From Microbacterium enclense (lineage in GTDB: Bacteria; Actinomycetota; Actinomycetes; Actinomycetales; Microbacteriaceae): 64,000 nt of DNA. Position 1 is the stretch's first letter. Each line of letters begins with the position of its first letter. Location of the stretch: NCBI RefSeq assembly GCF_001456955.1, contig NZ_KQ758467.1, positions 292,662-356,661 of the forward strand. The letters are read 5' to 3'. Shown here one piece after another: positions 7,673 to 17,003 of this stretch. A model generated the notes under the pieces. The model was not told the DNA's origin. It saw only the letters and a list, made by a program, of their open reading frames with translations, and ran no database searches. The position numbers and the translations under genes were made by a program.

Positions 7673-10198
7673 ATGTTCGAGAGATTCACCGACCGTGCCC
7701 GTCGTGTGGTCGTCCTCGCCCAAGAAGAGGCGAAGATGCTCAACCACAACTACATCGGCACCGAGCACATCCTGCTCGGCCTGATCCACGAGGGCGAGGG
7801 TGTCGCTGCCAAGGCGCTCGAGTCGCTCGGCATCTCGCTCGACGCCGTCCGCGAGCAGGTGCAGGACATCATCGGCCAGGGTCAGCAGCAGCCGACCGGC
7901 CACATCCCCTTCACGCCGCGCGCGAAGAAGGTGCTCGAGCTGTCGCTGCGCGAAGCGCTCCAGCTCGGCCACAACTACATCGGCACCGAGCACATCCTGC
8001 TCGGCCTCATCCGCGAGGGCGAGGGCGTCGCCGCCCAGGTGCTCGTCAAGCTCGGCGCCGACCTGAACAAGGTGCGCCAGCAGGTCATCCAGCTGCTCTC
8101 GGGCTACCAGGGCAAGGAGCCCGCGGGCGTCGCCACCGGTGCCGGCGAGCAGCAGACCTCCGGTGCCCAGGGCGGCTCGGCCGTGCTCGACCAGTTCGGC
8201 CGCAACCTCACGCAGGCCGCGCGCGACAACAAGCTCGACCCCGTCATCGGGCGCGAGAAGGAGATCGAGCGCGTCATGCAGATCCTGTCGCGCCGCTCCA
8301 AGAACAACCCCGTCCTCATCGGCGAGCCCGGTGTCGGAAAGACGGCGGTCGTCGAAGGTCTCGCGCAGGCCATCGTCAAGGGCGACGTGCCCGAGACGCT
8401 CAAGGACAAGCAGGTCTACTCGCTCGACCTCGGCTCGCTCATCGCCGGTTCCCGCTACCGCGGTGACTTCGAAGAGCGTCTGAAGAAGGTCACGAAAGAG
8501 ATCCGCACCCGCGGCGACATCATCGTCTTCATCGACGAGATCCACACCCTCGTGGGTGCGGGTGCCGCCGAGGGCGCGATCGACGCGGCATCCATCCTCA
8601 AGCCCCTCCTCGCCCGTGGCGAGCTCCAGACCATCGGTGCCACGACGCTCGACGAGTACCGCAAGCACTTCGAGAAGGATGCCGCGCTCGAGCGCCGCTT
8701 CCAGCCGATCCAGGTGGCCGAGCCGAGCCTTCCCCACGCGATCAACATCTTGAAGGGGCTGCGCGACCGTTACGAGGCGCACCACAAGGTGCAGATCACC
8801 GACGGCGCGATCGTCGCCGCGGCGAACCTCGCCGACCGGTACATCAGCGACCGGTTCCTGCCCGACAAGGCCATCGACCTGATCGACGAGGCCGGCGCTC
8901 GCCTGCGCCTGTCGATCCTGTCGTCGCCGCCCGAGCTGCGCGAGTTCGACGAGAAGATCGCGAAGGTCCGCGAGCAGAAGGAGCTGGCTTCCGAGGAGCA
9001 GGACTTCGAGAAGGCCGCGGCCCTGCGCGACGAGGAGAAGTCGCTCCTCGCCGAGCGTCTGCGCCTCGAGAAGCAGTGGCGTTCGGGCGACGTCGCCTCG
9101 CACGCGGTCGTCGACGAGGGCCTGATCGCCGAGGTGCTCGCCCAGGCGACCGGCATCCCGGTGTTCAAGCTCACCGAGGAGGAGTCCAGCCGCCTCATGT
9201 TCATGGAGAAGGCGCTGCACCAGCGCGTCATCGGCCAGGAAGAGGCGATCGCGGCCCTGTCGCGCACGATCCGTCGTCAGCGCGCCGGCCTGAAGGACCC
9301 CAAGCGTCCGAGCGGTTCGTTCATCTTCGCCGGCCCAACGGGCGTCGGAAAGACCGAGCTCGCCAAGGCGCTCGCCGAGTTCCTCTTCGACGACGAGGGT
9401 GCGCTGATCTCGCTCGACATGTCGGAGTTCGGTGAGAAGCACACCGTCTCGCGTCTGTTCGGTGCCCCTCCCGGATTCGTCGGGTTCGAAGAGGGCGGCC
9501 AGCTCACCGAGAAGGTGCGTCGCAAGCCGTTCTCGGTCGTGCTCTTCGACGAGATCGAGAAGGCCCACCCCGACATCTTCAACTCGCTGCTGCAGATCCT
9601 CGAAGAGGGTCGCCTGACCGACGGTCAGGGTCGCGTCATCGACTTCAAGAACACCGTGATCATCATGACGACGAACCTCGGTTCGTCGGCGATCGCCGGT
9701 GGTCCGGTGGGCTTCCAGGTCGAGGGCAGCGCGCAGACCTCGTACGAGCGGATGAAGGGCAAGGTCGACGAAGAGCTCAAGCGCCACTTCAAGCCCGAGT
9801 TCCTCAACCGCGTCGACGACGTCATCGTCTTCCCGCAGCTGAACAAGGACGAACTGCGTCAGATCGTCGGTCTGTTCGTCAAGCGACTGGCCGACCGTCT
9901 GCTCGACCGCGACATGACCGTGGAGCTGTCGGACGACGCGAAGGACAAGCTCATCGAGATCGGCTTCGACCCGACCCTCGGTGCCCGGCCCCTCCGCCGC
10001 GCCATGCAGCGCGAGGTCGAGGACCGGCTCAGCGAGAAGATCCTGCACGGTGAGCTCGAGTCGGGCGACCACGTGAAGGTCGGCGTCGAGAACGGACGCT
10101 TCACCTTCGACACCGCCCCCCGCGGCGAGAAGGTCGCGCTCGGTGTCGGCACGGCGGGTGAGATCGCCGCCACTCCCGACACTCTCGCCGGTAACTGA
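7673..10198 (+). CDS. clpC: ATP-dependent Clp protease ATP-binding subunit ClpC
   Basis: AAA+ unfoldase that feeds proteins to ClpP in the cytoplasm; essential in many actinobacteria. The 841-residue product has the full layout: two Clp_N repeats (about 1-145; [15 protein letters not shown] occurs in each), first AAA+ domain with Walker A GEPGVGKT near residue 217 and Walker B VFIDEIH, a UVR coiled-coil segment (about 425-460), second AAA+ domain with Walker A GPTGVGKT near residue 553 and Walker [13 protein letters not shown], and a ClpB_D2 C-terminus. The ATG at 7673 follows GGAGGGACTGAG. A TACTCT -10-like element lies at 7614-7619, giving a leader of about 50 bases. Confidence 0.98.
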   Translation: MFERFTDRARRVVVLAQEEAKMLNHNYIGTEHILLGLIHEGEGVAAKALESLGISLDAVREQVQDIIGQGQQQPTGHIPFTPRAKKVLELSLREALQLGHNYIGTEHILLGLIREGEGVAAQVLVKLGADLNKVRQQVIQLLSGYQGKEPAGVATGAGEQQTSGAQGGSAVLDQFGRNLTQAARDNKLDPVIGREKEIERVMQILSRRSKNNPVLIGEPGVGKTAVVEGLAQAIVKGDVPETLKDKQVYSLDLGSLIAGSRYRGDFEERLKKVTKEIRTRGDIIVFIDEIHTLVGAGAAEGAIDAASILKPLLARGELQTIGATTLDEYRKHFEKDAALERRFQPIQVAEPSLPHAINILKGLRDRYEAHHKVQITDGAIVAAANLADRYISDRFLPDKAIDLIDEAGARLRLSILSSPPELREFDEKIAKVREQKELASEEQDFEKAAALRDEEKSLLAERLRLEKQWRSGDVASHAVVDEGLIAEVLAQATGIPVFKLTEEESSRLMFMEKALHQRVIGQEEAIAALSRTIRRQRAGLKDPKRPSGSFIFAGPTGVGKTELAKALAEFLFDDEGALISLDMSEFGEKHTVSRLFGAPPGFVGFEEGGQLTEKVRRKPFSVVLFDEIEKAHPDIFNSLLQILEEGRLTDGQGRVIDFKNTVIIMTTNLGSSAIAGGPVGFQVEGSAQTSYERMKGKVDEELKRHFKPEFLNRVDDVIVFPQLNKDELRQIVGLFVKRLADRLLDRDMTVELSDDAKDKLIEIGFDPTLGARPLRRAMQREVEDRLSEKILHGELESGDHVKVGVENGRFTFDTAPRGEKVALGVGTAGEIAATPDTLAGN

Positions 10199-10206
10199 CG
10201 CGACAA

Positions 10207-10249
10207 CAGACAGGACCCGGATGCCATGGCATCCGGGTCCTTCTGTCTG
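10207..10249 (+). terminator. Strong terminator after clpC
   Basis: A perfect 13-base inverted repeat (GGACCCGGATGCC at 10213-10225 and its complement ending at 10240) with a 2-base centre, extended by CAGACA/TGTCTG after a TTC bulge. It starts 14 bases after the clpC stop. The stem contains GGATGCC on both arms, the heptamer over-represented across this window. Confidence 0.85.
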
Positions 10250-10373
10250 CGCTCGGGGCGAGACGACCGGTCTTCGCCGAGCGGACCGGCGATTCACGGC
10301 AAGGACGCGGCGATCTCGTCAACCGGGAGTGATCTCGGCGGGGCGCGGGAGCCCCTCGGCGTACGCTGGGACG

Positions 10374-10883
10374 ATGACTTCTTCCGCGCCGTTCGTCGTC
10401 CGCTCCGCCGGAACCGCCGACGTGCGACGTATCCACGAGCTGCTCGAGCCGTTCGTGCAGAAGCGCATCCTTCTCGGCAAAGACCTCGTCGTGCTCTACG
10501 GCTCGGTGCAGCAGTTCGTCGTGGCCGAGGTCGACGGTGTCGTGGTCGGCTGTGGCGCGTTGCACATCATGTGGGAAGACCTGGGTGAGATCCGCACCCT
10601 CATCGTGCACGACGACTGGCTGCACCACGGCGTCGGGAAGGCGATCGTCGAGACGCTCGAAGAACGCGCTCGCGAGCTGGGGGTGTCGCGGTTGTTCTGC
10701 CTCACGTTCGAGGTCGACTTCTTCACCCGCCGCGGGTTCTCGGAGATCGGCGAGCAGGTCGTGCCGCCCGACGTGTACTCGCAGCTCGTGCGGAGCCCCG
10801 ACGAGGGCGTCGCGGAGTTCCTCGACCTCGCGCACGTGAAGCCCAACACCCTGGGCAACACGCGCATGCTCAAAGTCCTCTGA
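10374..10883 (+). CDS. argA: Amino-acid N-acetyltransferase (N-acetylglutamate synthase)
   Basis: Catalyses acetylation of glutamate, the first step of arginine synthesis. The 169-residue single-domain GNAT protein matches the short actinobacterial form (as in mycobacteria), not the long kinase-fused enterobacterial form. Visible features: the LLEPFVQKRILLGK substrate segment, a GCGALHIMWEDLGEIRTLIV strand pair, the acetyl-CoA loop H-HGVGKAIVE, and FEVDFFTRRGF. A TACGCT element ends 6 bases before the ATG, which suggests a leaderless message. It stands alone, without other arg genes nearby. Confidence 0.88.
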   Translation: MTSSAPFVVRSAGTADVRRIHELLEPFVQKRILLGKDLVVLYGSVQQFVVAEVDGVVVGCGALHIMWEDLGEIRTLIVHDDWLHHGVGKAIVETLEERARELGVSRLFCLTFEVDFFTRRGFSEIGEQVVPPDVYSQLVRSPDEGVAEFLDLAHVKPNTLGNTRMLKVL

Positions 10884-10961
10884 GCGCAGCGCTGGATTAC
10901 CCCGGCGGGCCGCACCCGTGCCGTGGAGAATCGTCACGGCCGGGACGCCTACCCTGGAAGC

Positions 10962-11630
10962 ATGACCGATGCCCCCCGTAGGCGGAGGCAGTCCCCGGCG
11001 GTCTATCGTCGACGTCGTCTTGCGGCAGGGCTGCTCGCCCTGCTCGTGATCGGCCTCGTCGTGTGGCTCGTCGCGGCTCCGCCGTGGCGTGTCGCCCCGA
11101 CCGCCGCCCCGACCTCCTCGCCGTCCTCGCCCGCTCCCTCGACGTCATCGACCGCGAGCGCGGCGACCCCCACATCGTCGGCCGCGCCCACGGCGACGCC
11201 GACGCCGAGCGTCCCGTCGGGACCCGTCGAGTGCACCGCGGGCAGCATCGCCGTGGAGGCGCTCTCCGACAAGGCGGAGTACGCGCAGGGCGAGAATCCG
11301 CAGCTGTCGATCCGCCTGACGAACTCGTCGTCCAATCCCTGCACGATGAACGTCGGCACGAGCGCTCAGTCGTTCACCGTCACCAGCGGTACGGACGTGT
11401 GGTGGCGCTCGACCGACTGCCAGTCGGAGCCGAGCGACATGGAGGTGACCCTCGCCGCGGGCCAGGTCGTCACCAGCTCGTCACCCCTCGTCTGGGACCG
11501 GACGCGGTCGTCGGTGAGCACATGCGACGGCGAACGCCCGTACGCCCCGGGCGGCGGGGCCACGTACCACTTGAGCGTCTCGATCGGCGGCATCCCGTCG
11601 GCGGGAACCGCGTCGTTCGTGCTGCAGTGA
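10962..11630 (+). CDS. Membrane-anchored secreted protein, DUF4232-like
   Basis: A 222-residue protein with a basic N-terminus, one transmembrane helix (about 22-42), a long Ser/Thr/Pro/Ala linker to about residue 92, and a C-terminal beta-rich extracellular domain with four Cys (near ECTAG, NPCTMN, TDCQS and STCDG) that could form two disulfides. The arrangement resembles anchored DUF4232-type domains of actinobacteria. TACCCT ends 6 bases before the ATG, fitting leaderless transcription. Function unknown. Confidence 0.8.
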   Translation: MTDAPRRRRQSPAVYRRRRLAAGLLALLVIGLVVWLVAAPPWRVAPTAAPTSSPSSPAPSTSSTASAATPTSSAAPTATPTPSVPSGPVECTAGSIAVEALSDKAEYAQGENPQLSIRLTNSSSNPCTMNVGTSAQSFTVTSGTDVWWRSTDCQSEPSDMEVTLAAGQVVTSSSPLVWDRTRSSVSTCDGERPYAPGGGATYHLSVSIGGIPSAGTASFVLQ

Positions 11631-11999
11631 CACCTCGCCGTTGACGCGTCGCCCCTGACGCCGGGCTCGTGGCCGGGGGAGGGGTTGGGGCGTTCGGGTG
11701 CGTTTGTGTCCTCTCGTCCACCTATCCCCTCCCGTCCTCGTATCTCCTCCCTTCGGCGCCGGCGCGCCGTAGCCGGGGGAGGAGATGGGGTGGGCGGAGG
11801 ATGTTCCCGCGCGTTTGCATCCTCCCCTCCCGGCATTTCCTCCCGTCGGCACCGGCGCGCCGTCGCTGCTCCAGCTGCGAAGCCGGACGGCCGCCACAGT
11901 CGCATCCCCCTCGCTAGGTCGCCGCAGCCTCCATACGACGCCGGACGGCCGCCGCAGCACCCAGCGGCGCCGGAGCGGCCTCGCGATTAGGCTCGGGGG
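11631..11999. repeat. Intergenic region with degenerate CT-rich tandem repeats
   Basis: No gene is supported in this stretch. It holds two degenerate copies of a unit GCGTTTG-TCCTC...CCTCCC...CGGCGC-GGCGCGCCGT (about 11700-11772 and about 11811-11866), plus a repeated GACGCCGGACGGCCGCC-type segment near 11883-11955. TAGGCT at 11988-11993 is the -10-like element of the next gene. Confidence 0.5.
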
Positions 12000-12410
12000 A
12001 TGGCCGCAGGCAAGAAGCGCAAGGGGAAGAAGCTCGACGTGGACTTCAAGAACACCGCCCTCACCGACGCGCTGCAGACGCAGGACATGGCCGCCATCGC
12101 CTTCGCTTTGCGTCACGGCCCCACCGTCGTCCCCCTGATGACCCCGGGTGACGCCGACAACCCACTGAGCGTCGGCGAGGTCTGGACCTACCGCGACCCG
12201 AACAACGGACAGGTCGCGCTGTTGCTCTTCAGCGACGCGGCGCACAAGCCCGAGACGCTCCCCCCGCACGTGGCGCTGCAGTCGCCGCAGTGGCTACGCG
12301 CGTTCCTCGGGGCGCACGAGGATGCCATCACCACGGTCTTCATGGACATCGCGGGGCCGCACCCCATTCAGGCTTCGCCGGCCGATCTGATCGCTGCGCT
12401 CGACGCCTGA
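12000..12410 (+). CDS. SseB-like small protein
   Basis: A 136-residue soluble protein with a Lys-rich N-terminus. The body (DALQTQDMAAIAFALRHGPTVVPLM, WTYRDPNNGQVALLLFSD and SPQWLRAFLG) resembles the SseB N-terminal domain seen in many short actinobacterial proteins; I am moderately sure of that match. No catalytic motif is visible. TAGGCT ends 6 bases before the ATG and there is no convincing ribosome-binding site. Conserved hypothetical protein is the alternative label. Confidence 0.7.
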   Translation: MAAGKKRKGKKLDVDFKNTALTDALQTQDMAAIAFALRHGPTVVPLMTPGDADNPLSVGEVWTYRDPNNGQVALLLFSDAAHKPETLPPHVALQSPQWLRAFLGAHEDAITTVFMDIAGPHPIQASPADLIAALDA

Positions 12411-12441
12411 CCTGCGGGCCCCTCGGGCCTGCGCCTGCTGG

Positions 12442-12480
12442 CCTCGGCGCATGACCGCGGCCTCGCGCATGCGGCCGAGG
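12442..12480 (+). terminator. Hairpin terminator after the SseB-like gene
   Basis: CCTCGGC at 12442-12448 pairs with GCCGAGG at 12474-12480, with further CATG/CATG pairing inside. It is followed by TCTTTC. It begins about 30 bases after the stop codon. Confidence 0.5.
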
Positions 12481-12540
12481 TCTTTCGCGGGTGAGGGGAG
12501 AAAGTCGCGCGGGTGAAGTTCGCGTGCAAGACTCGGGGAC

Positions 12541-12651
12541 ATGGAGTACCTGATCGCCGGTGCCGTGTGCGCCGCCGGACTTGTCATCCCCGCCGTTCTG
12601 GGCATGACCTCGCCCCACCGCCGTCGCCGGTCGGCTCCTCCCGGCCGTTGA
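12541..12651 (+). CDS. Very small putative membrane peptide
   Basis: A 36-residue open frame: MEYLIAGAVCAAGLVIPAVL forms a plausible single transmembrane helix, followed by an Arg-rich tail. This layout is common in real small membrane proteins. The ribosome-binding site (CGGGGAC) is weak and no homologue is recognised, so the call rests on composition only. Confidence 0.35.
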   Translation: MEYLIAGAVCAAGLVIPAVLGMTSPHRRRRSAPPGR

Positions 12652-12749
12652 TCTCCCGGCTGCGTCGCCCGGCTGTCGAACGCCCGGCTGCGTCGCACGG
12701 CCGCTGACACGGCCGCGCCGCACGACCCTTCCGCCGTCGGCCCCGGTGG

Positions 12750-14117
12750 TCAGAACCCGGGCTCGCTGTCGTCGCGGGGCAGGCCGCGCACCTGCAGTTC
12801 GTTCAGCGCCTGCGCGAGCTTGCGGGATGAGGCGTCGAGCACCGTGTGATACCCGAGGCGCTTGGCCTCGGACGCGCGTTGTGCGGCCTGCGTGACGTTG
12901 CGGATCTCGCCGGTGAGCGTGAGCTCGCCGATCGCAGCCAGTCGCTTCGACACCTTGCGGTTCTTCACCGCGTTGGCCACCGCGATCGCGATCGCCAGGT
13001 CGGCGGCCGGCTCGACCAGGCGCACCCCGCCCACGGTCGAGACGTAGACGTCGCGATCGGAGAGCGTCAGCCCCATGCGGCTCTCGAGCACGGCGAGCAC
13101 CATCGCGACCCGTGAGGAGTCGACGCCGTTCACGATGCGCCGGGGGTTGGGCGCGGTCTGCCGCACCGCGAGCGCCTGGATCTCGACCGGCAGCGCACGG
13201 CGACCCTCCATCGCGATGGTCACGCACGTGCCCGGCTCGGGTTCGCCATGACCGAGGAACAGGGCGCTCGGGTCGGCGACCTCGGCGATGCCGGTGCCGG
13301 TCATGTCGAAGCAGCCCACCTCGTCGGTGGGCCCGAAGCGGTTCTTGAGGGCGCGCACAAATCTCAGCGAGGTCTGCCGATCGCCCTCGAAGTGGCAGAC
13401 CACGTCGACGAGGTGCTCGAGGATGCGGGGACCGGCGATCGAGCCGTCTTTCGTGACGTGACCGACGATGATGACGGGCAGGCCGCGTTCTTTCGCCACG
13501 CGGATCAGCGCCGACGCCACCTCGCGCACCTGCGCGGGCTGCCCCGCCGCGCCGTCGCTGTGGGCCGACGACACCGTCTGCACCGAGTCGACGATGAGAA
13601 GGCCCGGCTCGACCTGATCGATGTGACCGAGGATCGTGGCGAGATCGGTTTCGGCCGCGAGGAAGAGCTCGTCATGCAGCGCTCCGGTGCGCTCGGCGCG
13701 CAGGCGCACCTGGGCCGCGGACTCCTCGCCGCTGGCGTAGAGCACCCGGCGGCCGGCACGCGCGCTCTGTGCCGCGACCTCGAGCAGCAGTGTGGACTTG
13801 CCCACGCCCGGTTCGCCGCTCAGCAGGATGGCGGCCCCCGGCACGATGCCGCCGCCCAGCACGCGGTCGAACTCGCCCACACCGCTCGTGCGACGAGGGG
13901 CGTCTTGCGTGTCGATCTCGGTGATGCGGCGGGCGGCGCGCGCGGCTCCGGGCGCCACCGGCACGATCGAGCGCACGATGCCGGTCTGCTCCGCGGCCTC
14001 GACCACGGTGCCCCACGACTGGCACTCGCCGCAGCGCCCGACCCACTTCAGCGTCGTCCATCCGCACTCGGTGCAGCGGTAGGGAGCGGGGGCCGCAGCG
14101 GGACGTCGGGATGCCAT
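12750..14117 (-). CDS. radA: DNA repair protein RadA
   Basis: RecA-related ATPase/helicase that promotes branch migration in recombination repair. The 455-residue product has the full RadA layout: an N-terminal C4 zinc finger (YRCTECGW and GRCGECQSWG), a RecA-like ATPase with Walker A GEPGVGKST (near residue 103) and LLIVDSVQT, the RadA-specific KNRFGPTDEVG motif (about residue 258), and a Lon-like C-terminal domain. The start is the ATG read from 14117. Three copies of a short repeat lie upstream (14175-14279). The ldh gene lies behind it in the same direction, about 280 bases away. Confidence 0.97.
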   Translation of the reverse strand: MASRRPAAAPAPYRCTECGWTTLKWVGRCGECQSWGTVVEAAEQTGIVRSIVPVAPGAARAARRITEIDTQDAPRRTSGVGEFDRVLGGGIVPGAAILLSGEPGVGKSTLLLEVAAQSARAGRRVLYASGEESAAQVRLRAERTGALHDELFLAAETDLATILGHIDQVEPGLLIVDSVQTVSSAHSDGAAGQPAQVREVASALIRVAKERGLPVIIVGHVTKDGSIAGPRILEHLVDVVCHFEGDRQTSLRFVRALKNRFGPTDEVGCFDMTGTGIAEVADPSALFLGHGEPEPGTCVTIAMEGRRALPVEIQALAVRQTAPNPRRIVNGVDSSRVAMVLAVLESRMGLTLSDRDVYVSTVGGVRLVEPAADLAIAIAVANAVKNRKVSKRLAAIGELTLTGEIRNVTQAAQRASEAKRLGYHTVLDASSRKLAQALNELQVRGLPRDDSEPGF

Positions 14118-14174
14118 GGATTCAGGCTACGCGGGGCCTCCGACATCGCCCGAGCCGGGCTCCCGGCATCCACG

Positions 14175-14279
14175 ATCTGCGTCGAGAAACAAAAGCGGGG
14201 CGAGCGGCGGGGCGACGGCATCTGCGTCGGGAAACGGCACCGACTTGGGCCCCGGGCACCGGCATCTGCGTCGAGAAAC
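14175..14279. repeat. Three short direct repeats upstream of radA
   Basis: ATCTGCGTCGAGAAAC at 14175-14190, with near-identical copies at 14220-14235 (one G for A change) and 14264-14279. Spacing is 45 and 44 bases. They lie in the 282-base gap between ldh and radA, in the radA promoter region. There are no cas genes and only three copies, so this is not a CRISPR array. Confidence 0.65.
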
Positions 14280-14399
14280 GGCAGCGGCGCGGGCAAACGC
14301 CGCGTCACAGCGTTTCCGAATGCGGGAAGCGTTTATCGCGCACCGTGAGCCCCCTCCGCGGCGTCGAGCCGCACGCACGGCCGGCCGACGTCAGGCCGC

Positions 14400-15353
14400 T
14401 CAGTCGCGCAACGAGCTCGCGACCTCGGTCAACGCGTCGGCGGAGCGGCGCAGCTGCGACACCTCGTGGTCGGAGAACGGCGTGCCGGCCACGGGGACGG
14501 CGCCCGCCGCACTCACGATCGACGGCACCGACAGGGCCGTGCCGTCGATGCCGTGGAAGCCGTGCAGCACGGTGCTGACGGGTAGGATCGCGTGCTCGTC
14601 GCGCAGGATCGCCTCGACGATGCGAGCGCTCGACAGGCCGATGGCGTAGTTCGTCGCGCCCTTGCCCTTGATCACCTTGTAGGCCGCGTCGCGGACGTCG
14701 ACGGCGATGGCATCCAATTCGTCCTGATCGAAGCGCGAACCGTCGGGCAGCTCGAACTCCGTGATCGGCACCGAGCCGATGGTCGCGGTCGACCAGAGCG
14801 GGAACTCGGTGTCGCCGTGCTCGCCGACGATCCAGGCGTGCACGCTGGAGGTGGCGACGCCGGCCCGCTGCGCGATCTTCCAGCGCAGGCGCGAGGTGTC
14901 GAGCACGGTGCCCGAGGCGAAGATGCGGCGGGTGGGCAGGCCGGTCGCCTCCTGCGCCAGCACGGTCAGCACGTCGCACGGGTTCGTGACGATGACGTAG
15001 ACGGCGTTCGGGGCGACCTCGAGCAGCTTGGGCATCATGTCGCCGATGATGCGGGCATTGGTCGCCGCCAGCTCGGTGCGGGTCTGGCCGGGGTTCTGCT
15101 TGGCGCCGGCGGTGATGACGACGACGTGCGAGCCCTCGGCCACCGACACGTCGCTGCCGCCGATGATGTCGCTCGACCCGGTGAACTGCGTGCCGTGGGC
15201 GAGATCGAGCACCTCGGCCTCGACCTTGTCGGTCGCGATGTCGTAGAGCGCGACGTGGCGCGCCGAGCCGCGGATGAGCGCGGCATACGCGACGCTCGCT
15301 CCCACGCTTCCCGCTCCCACGACCGTCAGCTTGGAGTTCTCGATCACGCTCAT
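14400..15353 (-). CDS. ldh: L-lactate dehydrogenase
   Basis: Interconverts pyruvate and L-lactate with NAD(H) in the cytoplasm. The 317-residue protein has the Rossmann NAD-binding motif VVGAGSVGASVAYA near residue 10, the active-site loop GAKQNPGQTRTEL, the substrate-binding TNPCDVLT, and the catalytic WIVGEHGDTEFPLWS with its His. Length is normal for the LDH/MDH family, and the Gln in the loop favours lactate over malate. A TACGCT -10-like element lies further upstream, so this message has a leader of about 35 bases. Confidence 0.95.
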   Translation of the reverse strand: MSVIENSKLTVVGAGSVGASVAYAALIRGSARHVALYDIATDKVEAEVLDLAHGTQFTGSSDIIGGSDVSVAEGSHVVVITAGAKQNPGQTRTELAATNARIIGDMMPKLLEVAPNAVYVIVTNPCDVLTVLAQEATGLPTRRIFASGTVLDTSRLRWKIAQRAGVATSSVHAWIVGEHGDTEFPLWSTATIGSVPITEFELPDGSRFDQDELDAIAVDVRDAAYKVIKGKGATNYAIGLSSARIVEAILRDEHAILPVSTVLHGFHGIDGTALSVPSIVSAAGAVPVAGTPFSDHEVSQLRRSADALTEVASSLRD

Positions 15354-15612
15354 GGCTCGATCCTGGCAGTGGCCGCGAGCGCCCTCCAGCGTAGTGGTTC
15401 GACGGTGGACGAATGGATGCCGCGGCCTCACGGATGGCGTGGGCGGGGCCGCGCCGGGCTCCGGAGATCCCCGACGCGGGCGGCCGTGAGGCCGGGCTGC
15501 GATGCCCTCGCCGCGCGGTTTCTCCGGAGTCCGGAACGCCTCACGGCGCCGGAGCACGCCGTGCGGGGGCGCGGATTCGCGGCATCCGCCGATCTGTCGT
15601 AAGCTTCTCGGC

Positions 15613-15699
15613 GGTGACGTGTCCGAGCGGCCGAAGGTGCAACACTCGAAATGTTGTGTAGGTTCACCCCTACCGTGGGTTCAAATCCCACCGTCACCG
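15613..15699 (+). tRNA. tRNA-Ser (anticodon CGA)
   Basis: The 7-base acceptor stem GGTGACG/CGTCACC, discriminator G at 15699 and encoded CCA at 15700-15702 frame the gene. The anticodon stem is CAACA/TGTTG with loop CTCGAAA, giving anticodon CGA (15647-15649), which reads the serine codon UCG. A long variable arm (GTAGG-TTCAC-CCCTAC type) is typical of tRNA-Ser. The T loop is GTTCAAATC. A perfect-stem terminator follows 3 bases after the CCA. Confidence 0.96.
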
Positions 15700-15705
15700 C
15701 CACCA

Positions 15706-15741
15706 CGAAGGCCCCGGATCCTCACGGATCCGGGGCCTTCG
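15706..15741. terminator. Bidirectional terminator between tRNA-Ser and the PH-domain gene
   Basis: A perfect 16-base stem (15706-15721 with 15726-15741; core GGCCCCGGATCC) with a TCAC loop. It serves the tRNA from the left and the convergent PH-domain gene, whose stop is at 15759, from the right. Confidence 0.85.
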
Positions 15742-15758
15742 ATCTGCGCGATGGGCCG

Positions 15759-16136
15759 TCAGTGCTTGTGGAGCACGGCCCACGCGATCAAGCTGTCGAG
15801 GCGGCGGATGTCGGCGCCCTTGGTCACCTTGACCTTGATGTGTCCGACCTTCGTCCACAGCTCGATCTCCGCGTCGCGATCGAGGAGACCGCCGGCGTTC
15901 TCGGACGACCACATCTCGATGGCCGAATAGGGCAGCGAGTAGATCTCGACCTTGCGCCCCGTGAGGCCCTGGGCGTCGCGCACGATGAGCCGCTTCGTCG
16001 TGAAGGTGGCGGAGTCGCGGAAGGTCTGGAACGACGCGACGGCCTGCTCGCCCTCGACCAGGAGCGACGAGATGTCGGCCGGTGTCGGGATCTCGCGCTG
16101 CAGGGTCCACGACAGGATCTGACTGGTTTCGACCAT
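15759..16136 (-). CDS. PH domain-containing protein
   Basis: A 125-residue soluble protein that is essentially one bacterial PH domain (bPH_1/YvbH-like): LVEGEQAVASFQTFRDSATFTTKRLIVRD, then the strand run KVEIYSLPYSAIEMWSSE, then IELWTKVGHIKVKV and a C-terminal helix. Such stand-alone PH proteins form ring-like oligomers, but their role is not known. It converges on the tRNA-Ser gene across a shared terminator. No partner gene is evident. Confidence 0.9.
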   Translation of the reverse strand: MVETSQILSWTLQREIPTPADISSLLVEGEQAVASFQTFRDSATFTTKRLIVRDAQGLTGRKVEIYSLPYSAIEMWSSENAGGLLDRDAEIELWTKVGHIKVKVTKGADIRRLDSLIAWAVLHKH

Positions 16137-16306
16137 GGGAATGCTCCTTCGTCCGGCGCCCGTGCTGGCGCGTCGCTCTCACCGTAGCGGCGACGTACCG
16201 CGGTCGTCCGGTTCCGATGACGCGGTCGGCGCCGGGTGCAGGGAGTACTCGAGCCATGCGCGGCAAGCGCTGGCACCGATGCGCTCCGACCTGCGACGAT
16301 TCGCGG

Positions 16307-16987
16307 ATGGATGCCACGACCGACGACACGACCCTGCTCCCCGATCGGCCGCTCACCGATCCGCGCCGGCCGGTCGCGCTCGTGGTCGGTGTCATCGCGA
16401 CGGTGCTGTTCGTGGGCCTGCGGTTCGCGGTCGAGCTGAGCGGTTCCGCCCCCTTGCCGATCGATCAGGCGTGGGATGACGCGATGTCGGCGCTCGCGAA
16501 CCCCGTGGGCGTGATCGTGGCGTGGGTGCCCGCGATCGTCGGCGGCACGATCGGCATGATCGTCATCGGCGTCGCGACGACCATCGTGTTCCTCGTCGTG
16601 CGTCGCCCCTGGGACGCGCTCAACGTCGCGGCATCCATCGCGCTCGTCGTGCTGATCGGTGCGCCCCTGGCCGCGGTGATCGCGCGCAGTCGGCCCGCCG
16701 ACTCCCTCGCCGAGACCGTGGCGACCTCGTTCCCCTCGGGGCACACGGCCGTGGCGACCACCATCGCCGTCACCCTCGCCCTCATCCTCCGTCGTCGCTG
16801 GGTGTGGGTCGTGGGGGCGGCGTGGGTGGTGCTCATGATGTGGAGCCGCACGTACCTGCACGCGCACTGGCTGTCGGATGTGGTGGCCGGCTTCCTCGAG
16901 GGGGTCGCCGTCGCCACCCTCGTCTGGGCCTTGGTCGAGGTATGGCGCGTGCGGCGCGCGCAACGCCTTACCCGCGCGTCGGACTGA
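16307..16987 (+). CDS. PAP2-family membrane phosphatase
   Basis: A 226-residue membrane protein of the phosphatidic acid phosphatase type 2 family, likely acting on lipid or isoprenoid phosphates. Five to six transmembrane helices surround the phosphatase motifs: motif 2 SFPSGHTAVA and motif 3 SRTYLHAHWLSD are intact. Motif 1 is shortened to ARSRPADS, without the usual Lys seven residues before Arg-Pro. I prefer the ATG at 16307, where GACGAT lies 6 bases upstream; an in-frame ATG at 16256 would add 17 residues. The DUF1206 gene follows after 16 bases in the same direction. Confidence 0.87.
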   Translation: MDATTDDTTLLPDRPLTDPRRPVALVVGVIATVLFVGLRFAVELSGSAPLPIDQAWDDAMSALANPVGVIVAWVPAIVGGTIGMIVIGVATTIVFLVVRRPWDALNVAASIALVVLIGAPLAAVIARSRPADSLAETVATSFPSGHTAVATTIAVTLALILRRRWVWVVGAAWVVLMMWSRTYLHAHWLSDVVAGFLEGVAVATLVWALVEVWRVRRAQRLTRASD

Positions 16988-17003
16988 GCGCTATGGTTCG
17001 CGG

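Noticed and set aside
7613..10297. An 894-codon open frame antisense to clpC
   Set aside because: It mirrors clpC exactly, has the Leu/Asp/Glu/Arg/Val-rich composition of an antisense GC-rich frame, and has no domain; ClpC is certain.
14175..14279. Possible CRISPR array (16-base repeats with 28-29-base spacers)
   Set aside because: Only three imperfect copies, GC-rich spacers that resemble each other, and no cas genes in the window.
15610..15701. Alternative acceptor stem GGCGGTG/CACCGCC for the tRNA
   Set aside because: It would give a discriminator A and misplace position 8. GGTGACG/CGTCACC gives G73 and an encoded CCA, as expected for tRNA-Ser.
16256..16306. Earlier ATG for the PAP2 phosphatase
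   Set aside because: The 17 extra residues (MRGKRWHRC...) do not fit the family start and the ATG at 16307 has a -10-like element at the standard distance. Not fully excluded.
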